This document shows, one piece after another, positions 17,744 to 25,249 of a stretch of DNA of 58,041 bases (position 1 is the first letter of the stretch; each line of letters starts with the position of its first letter). A program made the position numbers and the translations under genes. The notes under the pieces were generated by a model. The model worked only from the letters and a program-made list of their open reading frames with translations, made no database searches and was not told the origin of the DNA. Source of the DNA: an uncultured Pelagibacteraceae bacterium (GTDB lineage: Bacteria; Pseudomonadota; Alphaproteobacteria; Pelagibacterales; Pelagibacteraceae); assembly GCA_902520335.1 (NCBI GenBank), contig CABYNS010000005.1, positions 1-58,041 on the forward strand, written 5' to 3'.

Positions 17744-17770
17744 CATTTAAAAAAGGTAATTATTAATTAT

Positions 17771-18373
17771 ATGTTAAGTATGATATTTGAATTACCAAAA
17801 TTAGACTATTCAAAAACTGCTTTATCTCCAATAATGTCTGAGGAAACTCTTGATCTACATCACGGAAAACATCACCAGACTTACATAACAAATTTGAATA
17901 ATCTAATAAAAGATACCGAAATGTCTAAAATGTCTTTAGAGAAAATTATTATTAATTCCTATAAGGATAAAGCTAAAGCTGGGATATTTAATAATGCTAG
18001 TCAACACTGGAACCATATTATGTTCTGGAAATGTATGAAACCAAGAGGCGGAGGTTCCATGCCCGATAAGCTAAAAAAAAGAATTAAAGTTGACTTTGGA
18101 GGCACAGATGAATTTAAAAAACAATTTATTCAAGCGGGTATAACTCAGTTTGGATCAGGGTGGTGTTGGTTATCTATCAACAGTGGTAAATTAGTTATAA
18201 CCAAAACACCTAATGCTGAGAATACACTAACTCAAAACATGAAGCCTATTTTGGGGTGTGATTTATGGGAGCATTCTTATTATTTAGATTACAGAAACAG
18301 AAGACCAGAATACTTAGAAAATTTTTATGAGAAATTGATTAATTGGGAGTTTGTAGAATCTCAATTAGATTAG
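17771..18373 (+). CDS. sodB: Iron/manganese superoxide dismutase
   Basis: A 200-residue Fe/Mn superoxide dismutase. All four metal ligands are visible: His30 (LHHGKHH), His82 (WNHIMFW), Asp164 and His168 (GCDLWEHSYY). Two in-frame starts exist, ATG 17771 and ATG 17780; the second (MIFELPKLDY) fits the usual family N-terminus, but the AAGG ribosome-like site suits the first slightly better. It acts in the cytoplasm. Sulfite and flavin chemistry next door generates radicals, which may explain the placement, but that is inference. Confidence 0.92.
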   Translation: MLSMIFELPKLDYSKTALSPIMSEETLDLHHGKHHQTYITNLNNLIKDTEMSKMSLEKIIINSYKDKAKAGIFNNASQHWNHIMFWKCMKPRGGGSMPDKLKKRIKVDFGGTDEFKKQFIQAGITQFGSGWCWLSINSGKLVITKTPNAENTLTQNMKPILGCDLWEHSYYLDYRNRRPEYLENFYEKLINWEFVESQLD

Positions 18374-18376
18374 TTT

Positions 18377-18502
18377 ATGACACTTGAGAGTATTATAATT
18401 TTATTAACTATCGTTCTTGCTGTTTATTTTTTATTTAGACCTACATCTAAAAAAGAAAAAGAGCGATTTGAAGATAAAGATAACTGGAGAGGTGGATTTT
18501 AA
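18377..18502 (+). CDS. 41-aa single-TM microprotein (family member 1)
   Basis: ATG 3 bp after the sodB stop. One N-terminal helix (SIIILLTIVLAVYFLFRP) is followed by a charged tail (TSKKEKERFEDKDNW, then RGGF). It is clearly related to the 39-residue ORF at 19160-19279 on the other strand: both read LFRP, then KE-x-R, an aromatic residue, and DK with NW. This shared pattern supports both as real genes. Predicted to be an inner-membrane peptide with a cytoplasmic tail. Function unknown. Confidence 0.65.
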   Translation: MTLESIIILLTIVLAVYFLFRPTSKKEKERFEDKDNWRGGF

Positions 18503-18553
18503 ATGAAAAAAGAATCCCGAACACAGCCCGTGCCATTAGGTTGTATTTTTTAA
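18503..18553 (+). CDS. Possible 16-aa peptide coupled to the preceding microprotein
   Basis: An ATG immediately follows the TAA of the 41-residue ORF (TTTTAAATG), giving MKKESRTQPVPLGCIF and a stop. Direct coupling is the only evidence. It could equally be untranslated sequence. Confidence 0.2.
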   Translation: MKKESRTQPVPLGCIF

Positions 18554-18589
18554 AGAACGTTAATGCTACAAACTAAATTAACAAATGAG

Positions 18590-18618
18590 TAGGGGCGTAC
18601 TGTTGCCAGGTGCCCCTA
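18590..18618 (-). repeat. GNRA-capped hairpin element, copy A
   Basis: On the minus strand, 8 bp after the stop of the 68-residue periplasmic gene. The outer stem is TAGGGGC (18618-18612) with GCCCCTA (18596-18590), followed by a small internal loop, inner stem CTG (18609-18607) with CAG (18602-18600), and a GCAA tetraloop. The core is nearly identical to copy B at 18932-18964, while the outer stem differs but still pairs. There is no U-tract, so it is not a standard terminator. Confidence 0.6.
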
Positions 18619-18625
18619 AACTAAA

Positions 18626-18832
18626 TTAGCTCTTAAATAATTCTAAAGCTTTATTAAGTAATTCCTCTGATTTTGCATGATCGCCGTCTGTGTGAGCTTT
18701 CATTCCAGCATCACGAAGTTTTTGTGCTTCTGCAATTTTTGCATCAGTATTATTTGCCATCATTGGGCAAGATCCTGCAAATGCCGAACTTACAAACATC
18801 ACAAGCATGATTGATAATATAGTTTTTTTCAT
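18626..18832 (-). CDS. Small secreted/periplasmic protein (68 aa)
   Basis: A 68-residue protein with a clear signal peptide (MKKTILSIMLVMFVSSAFA, cleavage before GSCP). The mature part of about 49 residues is helical and charged, with repeated Ala/Lys/Glu spacing (DAKIAEAQKLRDAGMKAHTD). It resembles a single TPR-like helix pair. The ATG at 18832 has a good AAAGGA ribosome site 6 bp upstream, so I reject the longer ATG at 18868. It is bracketed by the two hairpin copies. No known function. Confidence 0.75.
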   Translation of the reverse strand: MKKTILSIMLVMFVSSAFAGSCPMMANNTDAKIAEAQKLRDAGMKAHTDGDHAKSEELLNKALELFKS

Positions 18833-18931
18833 AATTGTCCTTTTGTTATGTGATTTAAGTAATGTCATTTTAGTGTTTTTAAAATTTAATGATTGTCACA
18901 TGAGACGTGATTACAATAAATTATTAGATTT

Positions 18932-18964
18932 AAAGGGGCGTTCTGTTGCCAGGTGCCTACCTTT
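18932..18964 (-). repeat. GNRA-capped hairpin element, copy B
   Basis: A second copy on the minus strand at the 3' end of the broken frame 18957-19127. The inner part (GGC, AC, CTG-GCAA-CAG, one variable base, AC, GCC) matches copy A. The outer stem here is AAAGG (18964-18960) with CCTTT (18936-18932), and a TA bulge. Different bases preserve pairing relative to copy A, which suggests selection on structure. About 100 bp upstream of the next minus-strand gene. Confidence 0.55.
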
Positions 18965-19127
18965 TGATACAATCAACAAGTGCGTCTTCTCTATATTCAC
19001 CCTCTTCTATTAAACCAGAAACACATTTTTGATATGGTGATAGATATAGATTATATGAAAAGAACATTACTAATACAGCAATAATTCCTTAAAGAATTAG
19101 TTTGTGATTATTATTAAAATTATTCAT
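18957..19127 (-). pseudogene. Small membrane/periplasmic protein interrupted by an in-frame stop
   Basis: From ATG 19127 the frame reads MNNFNNNHKLIL, then TAA (19089-19091), then continues open as GIIAVLVMFFSYNLYLSPYQ and on to a TAG at 18957-18959. The continuation has a TM-like segment and two cysteines 18 residues apart, so it looks like the body of a real small anchored protein whose frame was broken by one base change. A shorter gene could restart at ATG 19067 (36 residues, MFFSYNLYLS...). The 326 bp between 18833 and 19159 hold only this frame and hairpin copy B. Confidence 0.45.
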
Positions 19128-19159
19128 ATTTTTTTTTAGAAAATATTTTGGTAGATCCA

Positions 19160-19279
19160 TTAAATATTCATATCAGGCCAATTTTTATCATTATATCTAT
19201 CAAGTTCTTTTTGAGTAAAAGGCCTGAACAAAACCCAGGCAACAACAACTACTAAGGCTAAAAGAATTAATGTTTTCAC
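19160..19279 (-). CDS. 39-aa single-TM microprotein (family member 2)
   Basis: A GTG ORF starting 3 bp after the stop of the hydratase gene. It has one helix (TLILLALVVVVAWVLFRP) and a charged tail (FTQKELDRYNDKNW, then PDMNI). It is related to the 41-residue ORF at 18377-18502: both have LFRP after the helix, KE-x-R, an aromatic residue, DK and NW. Translation start is the least certain part, since GTG is the only start in the right place. Function unknown. Confidence 0.6.
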   Translation of the reverse strand: MKTLILLALVVVVAWVLFRPFTQKELDRYNDKNWPDMNI

Positions 19280-19282
19280 TTC

Positions 19283-20053
19283 TTATCTAATTATAGCTTT
19301 TACAGATCCTAATTTATCTATCTTGCCTGAGTAAAGGCCTTTACCAATTGGAACGACCCCAACAGTAGATCCCGTAAATACATAAAAATTTTTGTTTAAA
19401 TTTAATTTATCTTTTCTAATTTTATTTAAAACAAATCTTAATGAGTTCAATGGATTAACAAAAACTGCACTGGTATTACCGTTTATATTTTGTTTAGTTT
19501 TTTTGTTTGAAATATTAGTTTTTAAATTTCCAATATTAATCTTTTTGTATTTTTTCTTTTGACCAATCAAAAATTTAACATTAGCTCCAAAATCACTACT
19601 TAGATCCCCAAATGAAGTTATCCCTTTTTTTCTCTGTCTATAACCCACAATCTCAATACAAGGAGCCATATGAGATATAAATTTCGAAATATTTTTCATT
19701 GTTACAACTCCTTTAGAATTAAAAAAAGATTTTTTGATTAAATAGCAAACTTCTAGTTCAATACCAAAAGTGGTTTTATTAATCTTGACACTTTTACCAC
19801 TTTTTAAAAAATTATCTTTATAAACAGATGCATAAAATGGCTCTTTTTCCTTTAACTTTTTCATTACTGGAATTCCAGTTCCACCAGCTTTGTAACCTAT
19901 TATTGGTTTTTTAACTTTACTCTCACAGAGCATTCTAAATTTATTTGCCTCATTAAGTTTTTTAGTAAATTTTTTAGGCAATGGTGCAATAATCTTGTTC
20001 TTAAGAAAAGCTTTAACCAATTTATTAGAGGTTTTTTCTATTAGTGTGTTCAT
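19283..20053 (-). CDS. 2-keto-4-pentenoate hydratase-like protein (FAH superfamily)
   Basis: A 256-residue protein of the fumarylacetoacetate hydrolase/hydratase superfamily. GYKAGGTG near 53, FGIELEVCYLI near 97-107 (metal-binding Glu pair), PCIEIVGYR near 131-139 and SDFGANVKFLIG fit the hydratase branch (MhpD/HpaH/TesE type). These enzymes add water to 2-hydroxypentadienoate-like dienols using a divalent metal. No other aromatic meta-cleavage genes are present, so the true substrate is unclear. It is in a reverse operon with the M23 peptidase and GMC oxidoreductase. Confidence 0.72.
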   Translation of the reverse strand: MNTLIEKTSNKLVKAFLKNKIIAPLPKKFTKKLNEANKFRMLCESKVKKPIIGYKAGGTGIPVMKKLKEKEPFYASVYKDNFLKSGKSVKINKTTFGIELEVCYLIKKSFFNSKGVVTMKNISKFISHMAPCIEIVGYRQRKKGITSFGDLSSDFGANVKFLIGQKKKYKKINIGNLKTNISNKKTKQNINGNTSAVFVNPLNSLRFVLNKIRKDKLNLNKNFYVFTGSTVGVVPIGKGLYSGKIDKLGSVKAIIR

Positions 20054-20080
20054 ATTATCTATTTTTTTTTAAACTATATT

Positions 20081-20230
20081 TTATGATCCAAAGTTTATCA
20101 AACTAAAACCAGCAATAAGGAAGACTATCAACCAAACTAAACCTTTTATTAAAAAAAAAGTAAATCCTCCAACTAGAATATATTTACCCCATTTACTCTT
20201 TGACAATAAATTTTTAAGCTTAGTTATCAT
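20081..20230 (-). CDS. 49-aa membrane microprotein
   Basis: MITKLKNLLSKSKWGKYILV followed by a long hydrophobic stretch (GGFTFFLIKGLVWLIVFLI) and INFGS. I place the start at ATG 20230, 14 bp after the M23 gene stop, and reject a longer frame from 20287 that overlaps the M23 gene. The basic N-terminal helix and one or two TM passes suggest a small inner-membrane protein. Not recognised. Confidence 0.55.
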   Translation of the reverse strand: MITKLKNLLSKSKWGKYILVGGFTFFLIKGLVWLIVFLIAGFSLINFGS

Positions 20231-20244
20231 TTTAATAAACTCTG

Positions 20245-21048
20245 TTAATTTAATAATGACATAGGATCGAGCCTTGTTTGAAACCAATTTACCCTAAAAT
20301 CTAGATGAGGGCCTGTAGATCTTCCTGTAGATCCTACTGTACCAATGATATCTCCTTGATTAATTTGGTCACCAACAGATACCATCACATTTTCTAGATG
20401 AGAGTAAATTGTTGAAATCCCGTGTCCGTGATCCATTATAATTGTTCCACCAGTATAATAAAGATCATCCTCAGCCATTGTTACAACACCAGCTGCTGAT
20501 GATTTAATCATTGTTCCTTTTTTTGCTGCTATATCAATTCCATAGTGAGGCCACTTTGGTTTACCATTTAAAATTCTCTGGCTTCCGTAAACACCACTAA
20601 TAATTCCTTTTACAGGCATAATGAATTGGTTTTTAAAAAAAGGTAAATCAGAATTAATAGCTCTAGCTTTTCCAATTCTATTGTTTTCTTCTTTTATTCT
20701 TTTGTAAACTGACTCAGGTGGTGTAACTTTACTTTCTTCTAAGCCATCTATTCTCTGAATGTTATATTTTCTTTTAAGAACTTTTTTAATTATTTTTTCA
20801 CTTTTTCCGTTTGTTATTTTAGTAATAGTTAAATCAAATTTTCTATCTCTATCAATACCAAAAGCAAAATAACCATCTTTAGAAACTTTCACTTCTTTTT
20901 TATCTATAATTATTTTAGAAGAGGGGTCAGTTATTCCTATGATATAATGACCCTGTAAAAATTTTCCTTTAAATTCAATAGCATTTGAATGAGTTGATAT
21001 AAAAAAGATTATTAAAAAAAATAATCTTGGTATTATTTTGCAGTCCAT
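20245..21048 (-). CDS. M23 family peptidoglycan endopeptidase, exported
   Basis: A 267-residue protein with signal peptide (about 1-23, ending THSNA) and a C-terminal LytM-type domain. The zinc site is His168 and Asp172 (HYGID) plus Asp250, with His248 in GPHLD. Most members have HLH at this place; here the third ligand position is Asp (HLD), a variant I know in proteobacterial M23 proteins. It should cut peptide cross-links in the periplasm. The start overlaps the SDR gene by 16 bp. Confidence 0.85.
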   Translation of the reverse strand: MDCKIIPRLFFLIIFFISTHSNAIEFKGKFLQGHYIIGITDPSSKIIIDKKEVKVSKDGYFAFGIDRDRKFDLTITKITNGKSEKIIKKVLKRKYNIQRIDGLEESKVTPPESVYKRIKEENNRIGKARAINSDLPFFKNQFIMPVKGIISGVYGSQRILNGKPKWPHYGIDIAAKKGTMIKSSAAGVVTMAEDDLYYTGGTIIMDHGHGISTIYSHLENVMVSVGDQINQGDIIGTVGSTGRSTGPHLDFRVNWFQTRLDPMSLLN

Positions 21049-21803
21049 CCGCCATCAACTAATAAAGAAGTTCCAGTAATCATTGACGCTGCATCAGATA
21101 CAAGAAATACTGCCGCACTTGCTACATCTGAAAGTTCAGCAAATTTTCCCAATGGAATATTACCCAAAACCTCTTTTTTAAACTTTTTACTTTTCAAAAA
21201 TTTACTTGTCATTGGAGTAACAACAAAAGTCGGGCAAACAGTATTTACTCTTATGTTATATTTAGCTAGATCAATCGACATTCCTTTTGTTAAGCCTTCT
21301 AAGCCAAATTTTGTCATATTATAAACACTTCTAATAGGACCACCAACATGTCCCATTTGAGAAGACATATTTACAATCGCGCCGCCAATTTTTTTTCTAT
21401 TTTTGAACTTAATCATTTTTAAAGCACACAATTGAGCAAGATTAAAAGTTGCCATTGTGTTTATCTTAACTAAATACTCCATATTTTTTGTTTTAACTTT
21501 GGTAAAATGTTCTGGAATATTATTGCCTGCATTGTTAATTAGTATGTCTATTTTTGTCTGCTTATTAATTATTTCTTTAATTTGATTGTAATTTGTGATG
21601 TCACATACATAAGATTTACATTTAGATTTTATTTTTTTTATCTTTTTTGAAACTTCATTTAAATCTTTTTTTGTTCTACTTATGATGATCAAATTCGCAC
21701 CAGCTTCAGCAAGCGCTATAGCACATGCTCTACCAAGTCCTTTTCCAGCTCCAGTCACTACCGCAGTTTTATTCTTTAAATTGTAGTTTTTAAGATACAT
21801 CAT
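21033..21803 (-). CDS. Short-chain dehydrogenase/reductase
   Basis: A 256-residue classical SDR. The NAD(P) motif is VVTGAGKGLG (15-24), NNAG is near 90, and the catalytic Tyr-x3-Lys is in SVYNMTKFG. The C-terminal GTSLLVDGGW is the usual ending. The ATG overlaps the TerC stop (ATGA). Close to gluconate 5-dehydrogenase and FabG-like proteins in layout, but the substrate is not readable. Probably acts with the GMC oxidoreductase upstream in the same operon. Confidence 0.85.
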   Translation of the reverse strand: MMYLKNYNLKNKTAVVTGAGKGLGRACAIALAEAGANLIIISRTKKDLNEVSKKIKKIKSKCKSYVCDITNYNQIKEIINKQTKIDILINNAGNNIPEHFTKVKTKNMEYLVKINTMATFNLAQLCALKMIKFKNRKKIGGAIVNMSSQMGHVGGPIRSVYNMTKFGLEGLTKGMSIDLAKYNIRVNTVCPTFVVTPMTSKFLKSKKFKKEVLGNIPLGKFAELSDVASAAVFLVSDAASMITGTSLLVDGGWTAK

Positions 21804-22393
21804 AAAAATAATATTTTAATATCAGTATAAATCAATTCAATAGCAACAATTAATATTGCTAATAATCCCGCCCAAGCTATCCATTTATATTTTTTTATCC
21901 AATTTGATATTAATGTTGCTGCTGTTGCCATTAGTATAATTGATAAAACAAGACCAAAAATTAATAGATAATAATGGTCTCCAGCAGCGCCAGCAACTCC
22001 TAAAACATTATCTAAACTCATAGTAAAATCTGCCAATAAGATTGTCCAAATAGCTTTAAGGAAACTGGAATTATCTACCTTTATATCACTTTCGTGATCA
22101 GAACCTTTAATTACATCTACATAAAGTTTGTAGACAATATAGAGTAGAAGAACACCTCCAATTAACCTTAAACCTGTAATTTGTAATAAATAAGCAGTCA
22201 ACAAAGTTAAGATTATCCTTAAGACAACTGCTCCACCTATTCCCCAAAAAATGATTTTTTTTCTTTGCTCTAAAGGAAATTTTGATGCAACCATTCCAAT
22301 TATGATCGCATTATCACCCGCCAAAACAAGATCGATCAAGATGATTTGCGTTAAAATGGTAATTTGTTCTGGAGAAATAAAATCAGCAAACAT
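21800..22393 (-). CDS. TerC family integral membrane protein
   Basis: A 197-residue protein with about six TM segments. Both family signatures are present: DLVLAGDNAIIIGMVASKFP (21-40) and DFTMSLDNVLGVAGAAGDH in the second half, with the paired intramembrane Asp-Asn residues. TerC/YjbE/Alx proteins are linked to manganese or other metal efflux and to metal loading of exported proteins. Overlaps of 1 and 4 bp tie it to its neighbours. Confidence 0.88.
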   Translation of the reverse strand: MFADFISPEQITILTQIILIDLVLAGDNAIIIGMVASKFPLEQRKKIIFWGIGGAVVLRIILTLLTAYLLQITGLRLIGGVLLLYIVYKLYVDVIKGSDHESDIKVDNSSFLKAIWTILLADFTMSLDNVLGVAGAAGDHYYLLIFGLVLSIILMATAATLISNWIKKYKWIAWAGLLAILIVAIELIYTDIKILFL

Positions 22394-24003
22394 TAACTTC
22401 TAAGTATCATATCAGCACCTTTTTCTGCAATCATTATTGTCGGTGCATTCGTATTACCTGAAGTGATGTTAGGCATAATTGAAGCATCTATTACTCTTAA
22501 ATTTTGAATACCTTTGACTCTAAGTTTTTCATCAACAACTGCCATATTATCCTGTCCCATTTTACAAGTACCAACAGGATGAAAAATTGTTTGAGTAAAA
22601 TCTGAACCAGCTTTAACCAATTCTTCATCGTCAGTTATATGAACTCCAGGTCTATATTCTTCTGGCTCGTATTGTCTGAATGTTTCAGTTTCTAGCATTA
22701 TTTTTCTTACAATTTTTAATCCTTGAGCTGCAACTTTTCTGTCATCATCAGTAGATAAATAGTTCATCTTAATTTTGGGATAAATTCTACTATCACTACT
22801 CACTATATTAATTTCACCTCTACTTGTAGGTCTAACATTTGCAACAGTTGGAGTGATTCCTTCAAAATCATGCATTGGAGTTACACCTAATATATCTGTA
22901 CTGACAGGAGAGACATGGAATTGTAAATTAGGAGTAGCTCTTGAGGGATCACTTTTAACAAACCCGCAAACTTGACTAGCTCCCATAGTGACAGGACCAC
23001 TTTGATTAAGTAAATATTCTAGTCCCATTAAAAATCTACCAAATAAACTTTCAACTTTTCTGTTTAGAGATTTTAAGTTTTTGACTTTATAAACCGGCCT
23101 AAACATTAAGTGATCTTGTAAATTTTTACCAACCCCATTTGACTCATGAACAATCTCTATACCTAAGTTTTTAAGTTTATTAACTTTACCAATTCCAGAT
23201 ACTTGTAAAATATGAGGAGATCCAATTGATCCTGCAGATAATATTACTTCTTTATTGGCATTCACAGTATTAATTTTTTCTCCAGCAAAATAATTAACAC
23301 CTATAGCTTTCTTACCTTCAAAATTTATTTTTTGAACGTGTGCATTGGTTACAATTTTTAAATTTGATCTTTTTTTTACAGGATTTAAATATCCTTTAGC
23401 GGCGCTACATCTAAGTTTTAATCCTACTTTATTAAAGTTCGTAGTGAATTGAAAAAAACCTACACCAAAATTATCACCAGTATTAAAATCATTTGTTTTA
23501 GGTATTCCGTATTCTTCAGCTGCATTTTGAAATTCATCAAGTAATTTTAAATTAATTTTTTTATTTGCTACAGTAATCGGACCACTATCATTATGAAATT
23601 CACTTTTTCCTAATTCATTATTTTCTGATTTAAGAAAATAGGGCAAAACATTTTCCCAGCTCCAACCAGTATTACCCAGTTGTCGCCATACATCATAATC
23701 TTCTTTTTGACCCCTAATCCATAAAAGACCATTAATTGAGGAGCTTCCACCCAAAGTTTTCCCTCTAGGATATCTAATCGATCTATTATTCATTGTTTCA
23801 TCAGGTTCAGTTTTAAAACACCAATCAACTTTTGGATTGTGCATAGTTTTAAAATATCCAACTGGAATATGTATCCATGGGTAATTATCTTTACCACCAG
23901 CTTCAATTAACAAAACTTTATTTGATGGATTTGCAGAAAGTCTATTAGCAAGAACGCAACCAGCAGATCCTGCACCAATAATAATGTAATCGAATTTTTC
24001 CAT
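22393..24003 (-). CDS. GMC family FAD oxidoreductase, choline dehydrogenase-like
   Basis: A 536-residue glucose-methanol-choline oxidoreductase. The FAD motif is YIIIGAGSAGCVLANRLS (6-23), followed by RGKTLGGSSSINGLLWIRG near 80-98. The active-site block FHPVGTCKMG with the catalytic His is near 490, and the second His/Asn region is SGNTNAPTIMIAEKGA. It most resembles BetA-type alcohol/choline dehydrogenases, but this family is broad. First gene of the reverse operon, divergent from a TRAP system. Confidence 0.88.
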   Translation of the reverse strand: MEKFDYIIIGAGSAGCVLANRLSANPSNKVLLIEAGGKDNYPWIHIPVGYFKTMHNPKVDWCFKTEPDETMNNRSIRYPRGKTLGGSSSINGLLWIRGQKEDYDVWRQLGNTGWSWENVLPYFLKSENNELGKSEFHNDSGPITVANKKINLKLLDEFQNAAEEYGIPKTNDFNTGDNFGVGFFQFTTNFNKVGLKLRCSAAKGYLNPVKKRSNLKIVTNAHVQKINFEGKKAIGVNYFAGEKINTVNANKEVILSAGSIGSPHILQVSGIGKVNKLKNLGIEIVHESNGVGKNLQDHLMFRPVYKVKNLKSLNRKVESLFGRFLMGLEYLLNQSGPVTMGASQVCGFVKSDPSRATPNLQFHVSPVSTDILGVTPMHDFEGITPTVANVRPTSRGEINIVSSDSRIYPKIKMNYLSTDDDRKVAAQGLKIVRKIMLETETFRQYEPEEYRPGVHITDDEELVKAGSDFTQTIFHPVGTCKMGQDNMAVVDEKLRVKGIQNLRVIDASIMPNITSGNTNAPTIMIAEKGADMILRS

Positions 24004-24095
24004 TAAAAGTTGAATCGTTTTTAGTTTAAGTTATTTAAAGCTTTTACACTCATATTTATCAATTGTCACTTGTATGAGCTTTGTTTTTCTGATTG

Positions 24096-24117
24096 TATAC
24101 TCAAGTTAAATTTAACT
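24096..24117 (+). promoter_or_regulatory. TRAP-1 promoter -10 box and adjacent palindrome
   Basis: TATACT (24096-24101) is followed at once by AGTTAAATTTAACT (24104-24117), a perfect 14-bp palindrome, before the AGAGGAA ribosome site and the ATG at 24134. The dyad would lie around the transcription start, a natural operator position. The -35 element is not obvious. Confidence 0.4.
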
Positions 24118-24133
24118 AACAAGAGGAATAATA

Positions 24134-25228
24134 ATGAAAAAAATCATTTCAATGTTGTTTGCAACTATTTTAGTACTTGGATTTGTTTCTAATGCTAATG
24201 CTGCAAAAACACTAAAATGTCAGACAGTTCTTAACACTAAAGCTGATGAAGTTAAAATGTTAAAGGACTTTACTGACACAGTAACAGAACTAACATCTGG
24301 ATCGTTAAAATTTGAAATTTTACCAGCAGGTGCAGTTGTGGGAGTTAAAGAAACTCTTGATGCTGTTGACAAAGGTTTGATTGATTGTGGATTCGCATGG
24401 ACACACTATTGGTCAGGTGATCACCCTGCTGCTATGTTATTTGGTTCGCCAGTAGCTGGTGGTGGAGTTGGTATTGACAACTTAGCGTTTCTATCATGGT
24501 TTCAATATGGTGGTGGTAAAGAATTGTACGACCAGCTTTGGAAAGAAATGGGAAGAGATATCAAAGGATTTATGCTTCAACCAGTTGGCCCAGAAGCTTT
24601 AGGTTGGTTTCCAAAACCAATTAAAGATATGGCTGACTTTAGAAAATATAAATTCAGAACTCCTCCAGGAATTCCAGGACAAACTTATAAAGACATTGGT
24701 ATAGCATCTGTTGCAATGGGTGGTGGAGATATTCTACCAGCTCTTGAAGCAGGAACTATTGATGCTGCAGAATGGTGTTGTCCTAAACCAGACTTAACAT
24801 TTGGTTTCCAAAAAGTATTAAAGCACTATTACCTACAAGGTCTACACCAAGTAGTAGTAAATGCTGACTTTTATATTACTGGAAAAACTTATAATGCGAT
24901 GAGTGCTCATGAGAAAAAGTCTCTTGAAGTTGCAGCTAATGCTTCATTAGCTAAATCTTTAAGTTACAGAATCTATGAAAATGGAAAAGCATTACAAGAA
25001 CTAACTACTAAGCATGGAGTAAAATTAGAAGATACTCCATCAGACTACTTTACAGAGTATATGGCAGCTGCAAAAGCTACATTGAATAAAAACGCTGAGA
25101 AGAATAAATTCTTCAATGAAGTTTATACTTCAATGAAAAACTTTGCTGATGTTGCTGTTCCTTTCTGGAGTGGTGCTCAAATGTCTAATGCGAAGCTAGG
25201 AATGGCTCACGCTGCAACATTAAAGTAA
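24134..25228 (+). CDS. dctP: TRAP transporter periplasmic solute-binding protein (DctP/TakP type)
   Basis: A 364-residue protein with a signal peptide (cleavage after NANA, residue 23). YKFRTPPGIPG near 175 holds the conserved Arg that contacts a ligand carboxylate. GGGDILPALEAGTIDAAEW near 197-215 and the HYYLQGLHQ segment resemble the 2-oxoacid-binding TakP branch, though the usual EWxGP is EWCCP here. It delivers an organic acid to the DctQM permease encoded next. A strong terminator hairpin follows the gene, likely giving more binding protein than permease. Confidence 0.88.
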   Translation: MKKIISMLFATILVLGFVSNANAAKTLKCQTVLNTKADEVKMLKDFTDTVTELTSGSLKFEILPAGAVVGVKETLDAVDKGLIDCGFAWTHYWSGDHPAAMLFGSPVAGGGVGIDNLAFLSWFQYGGGKELYDQLWKEMGRDIKGFMLQPVGPEALGWFPKPIKDMADFRKYKFRTPPGIPGQTYKDIGIASVAMGGGDILPALEAGTIDAAEWCCPKPDLTFGFQKVLKHYYLQGLHQVVVNADFYITGKTYNAMSAHEKKSLEVAANASLAKSLSYRIYENGKALQELTTKHGVKLEDTPSDYFTEYMAAAKATLNKNAEKNKFFNEVYTSMKNFADVAVPFWSGAQMSNAKLGMAHAATLK

Positions 25229-25249
25229 TCAGTAATTAATCTTGATTTT

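Noticed and set aside
18503..18618. Resemblance of this stretch to the 3' part of 5S rRNA (GAGTAGGG ... GCCAGG, and TCCCGAAC)
   Set aside because: Only short fragments match; the second copy of the hairpin lacks the rest, and no rRNA operon is nearby. Treated as coincidence.
18590..18618. Hairpin copy A as an ordinary intrinsic terminator
   Set aside because: No U-tract on either strand, and the loop sequence is conserved between copies, which a plain terminator would not require.
18807..19013. 68-residue forward ORF covering hairpin copy B
   Set aside because: Antisense to the signal-peptide gene start and the broken frame; no ribosome site and no plausible domain.
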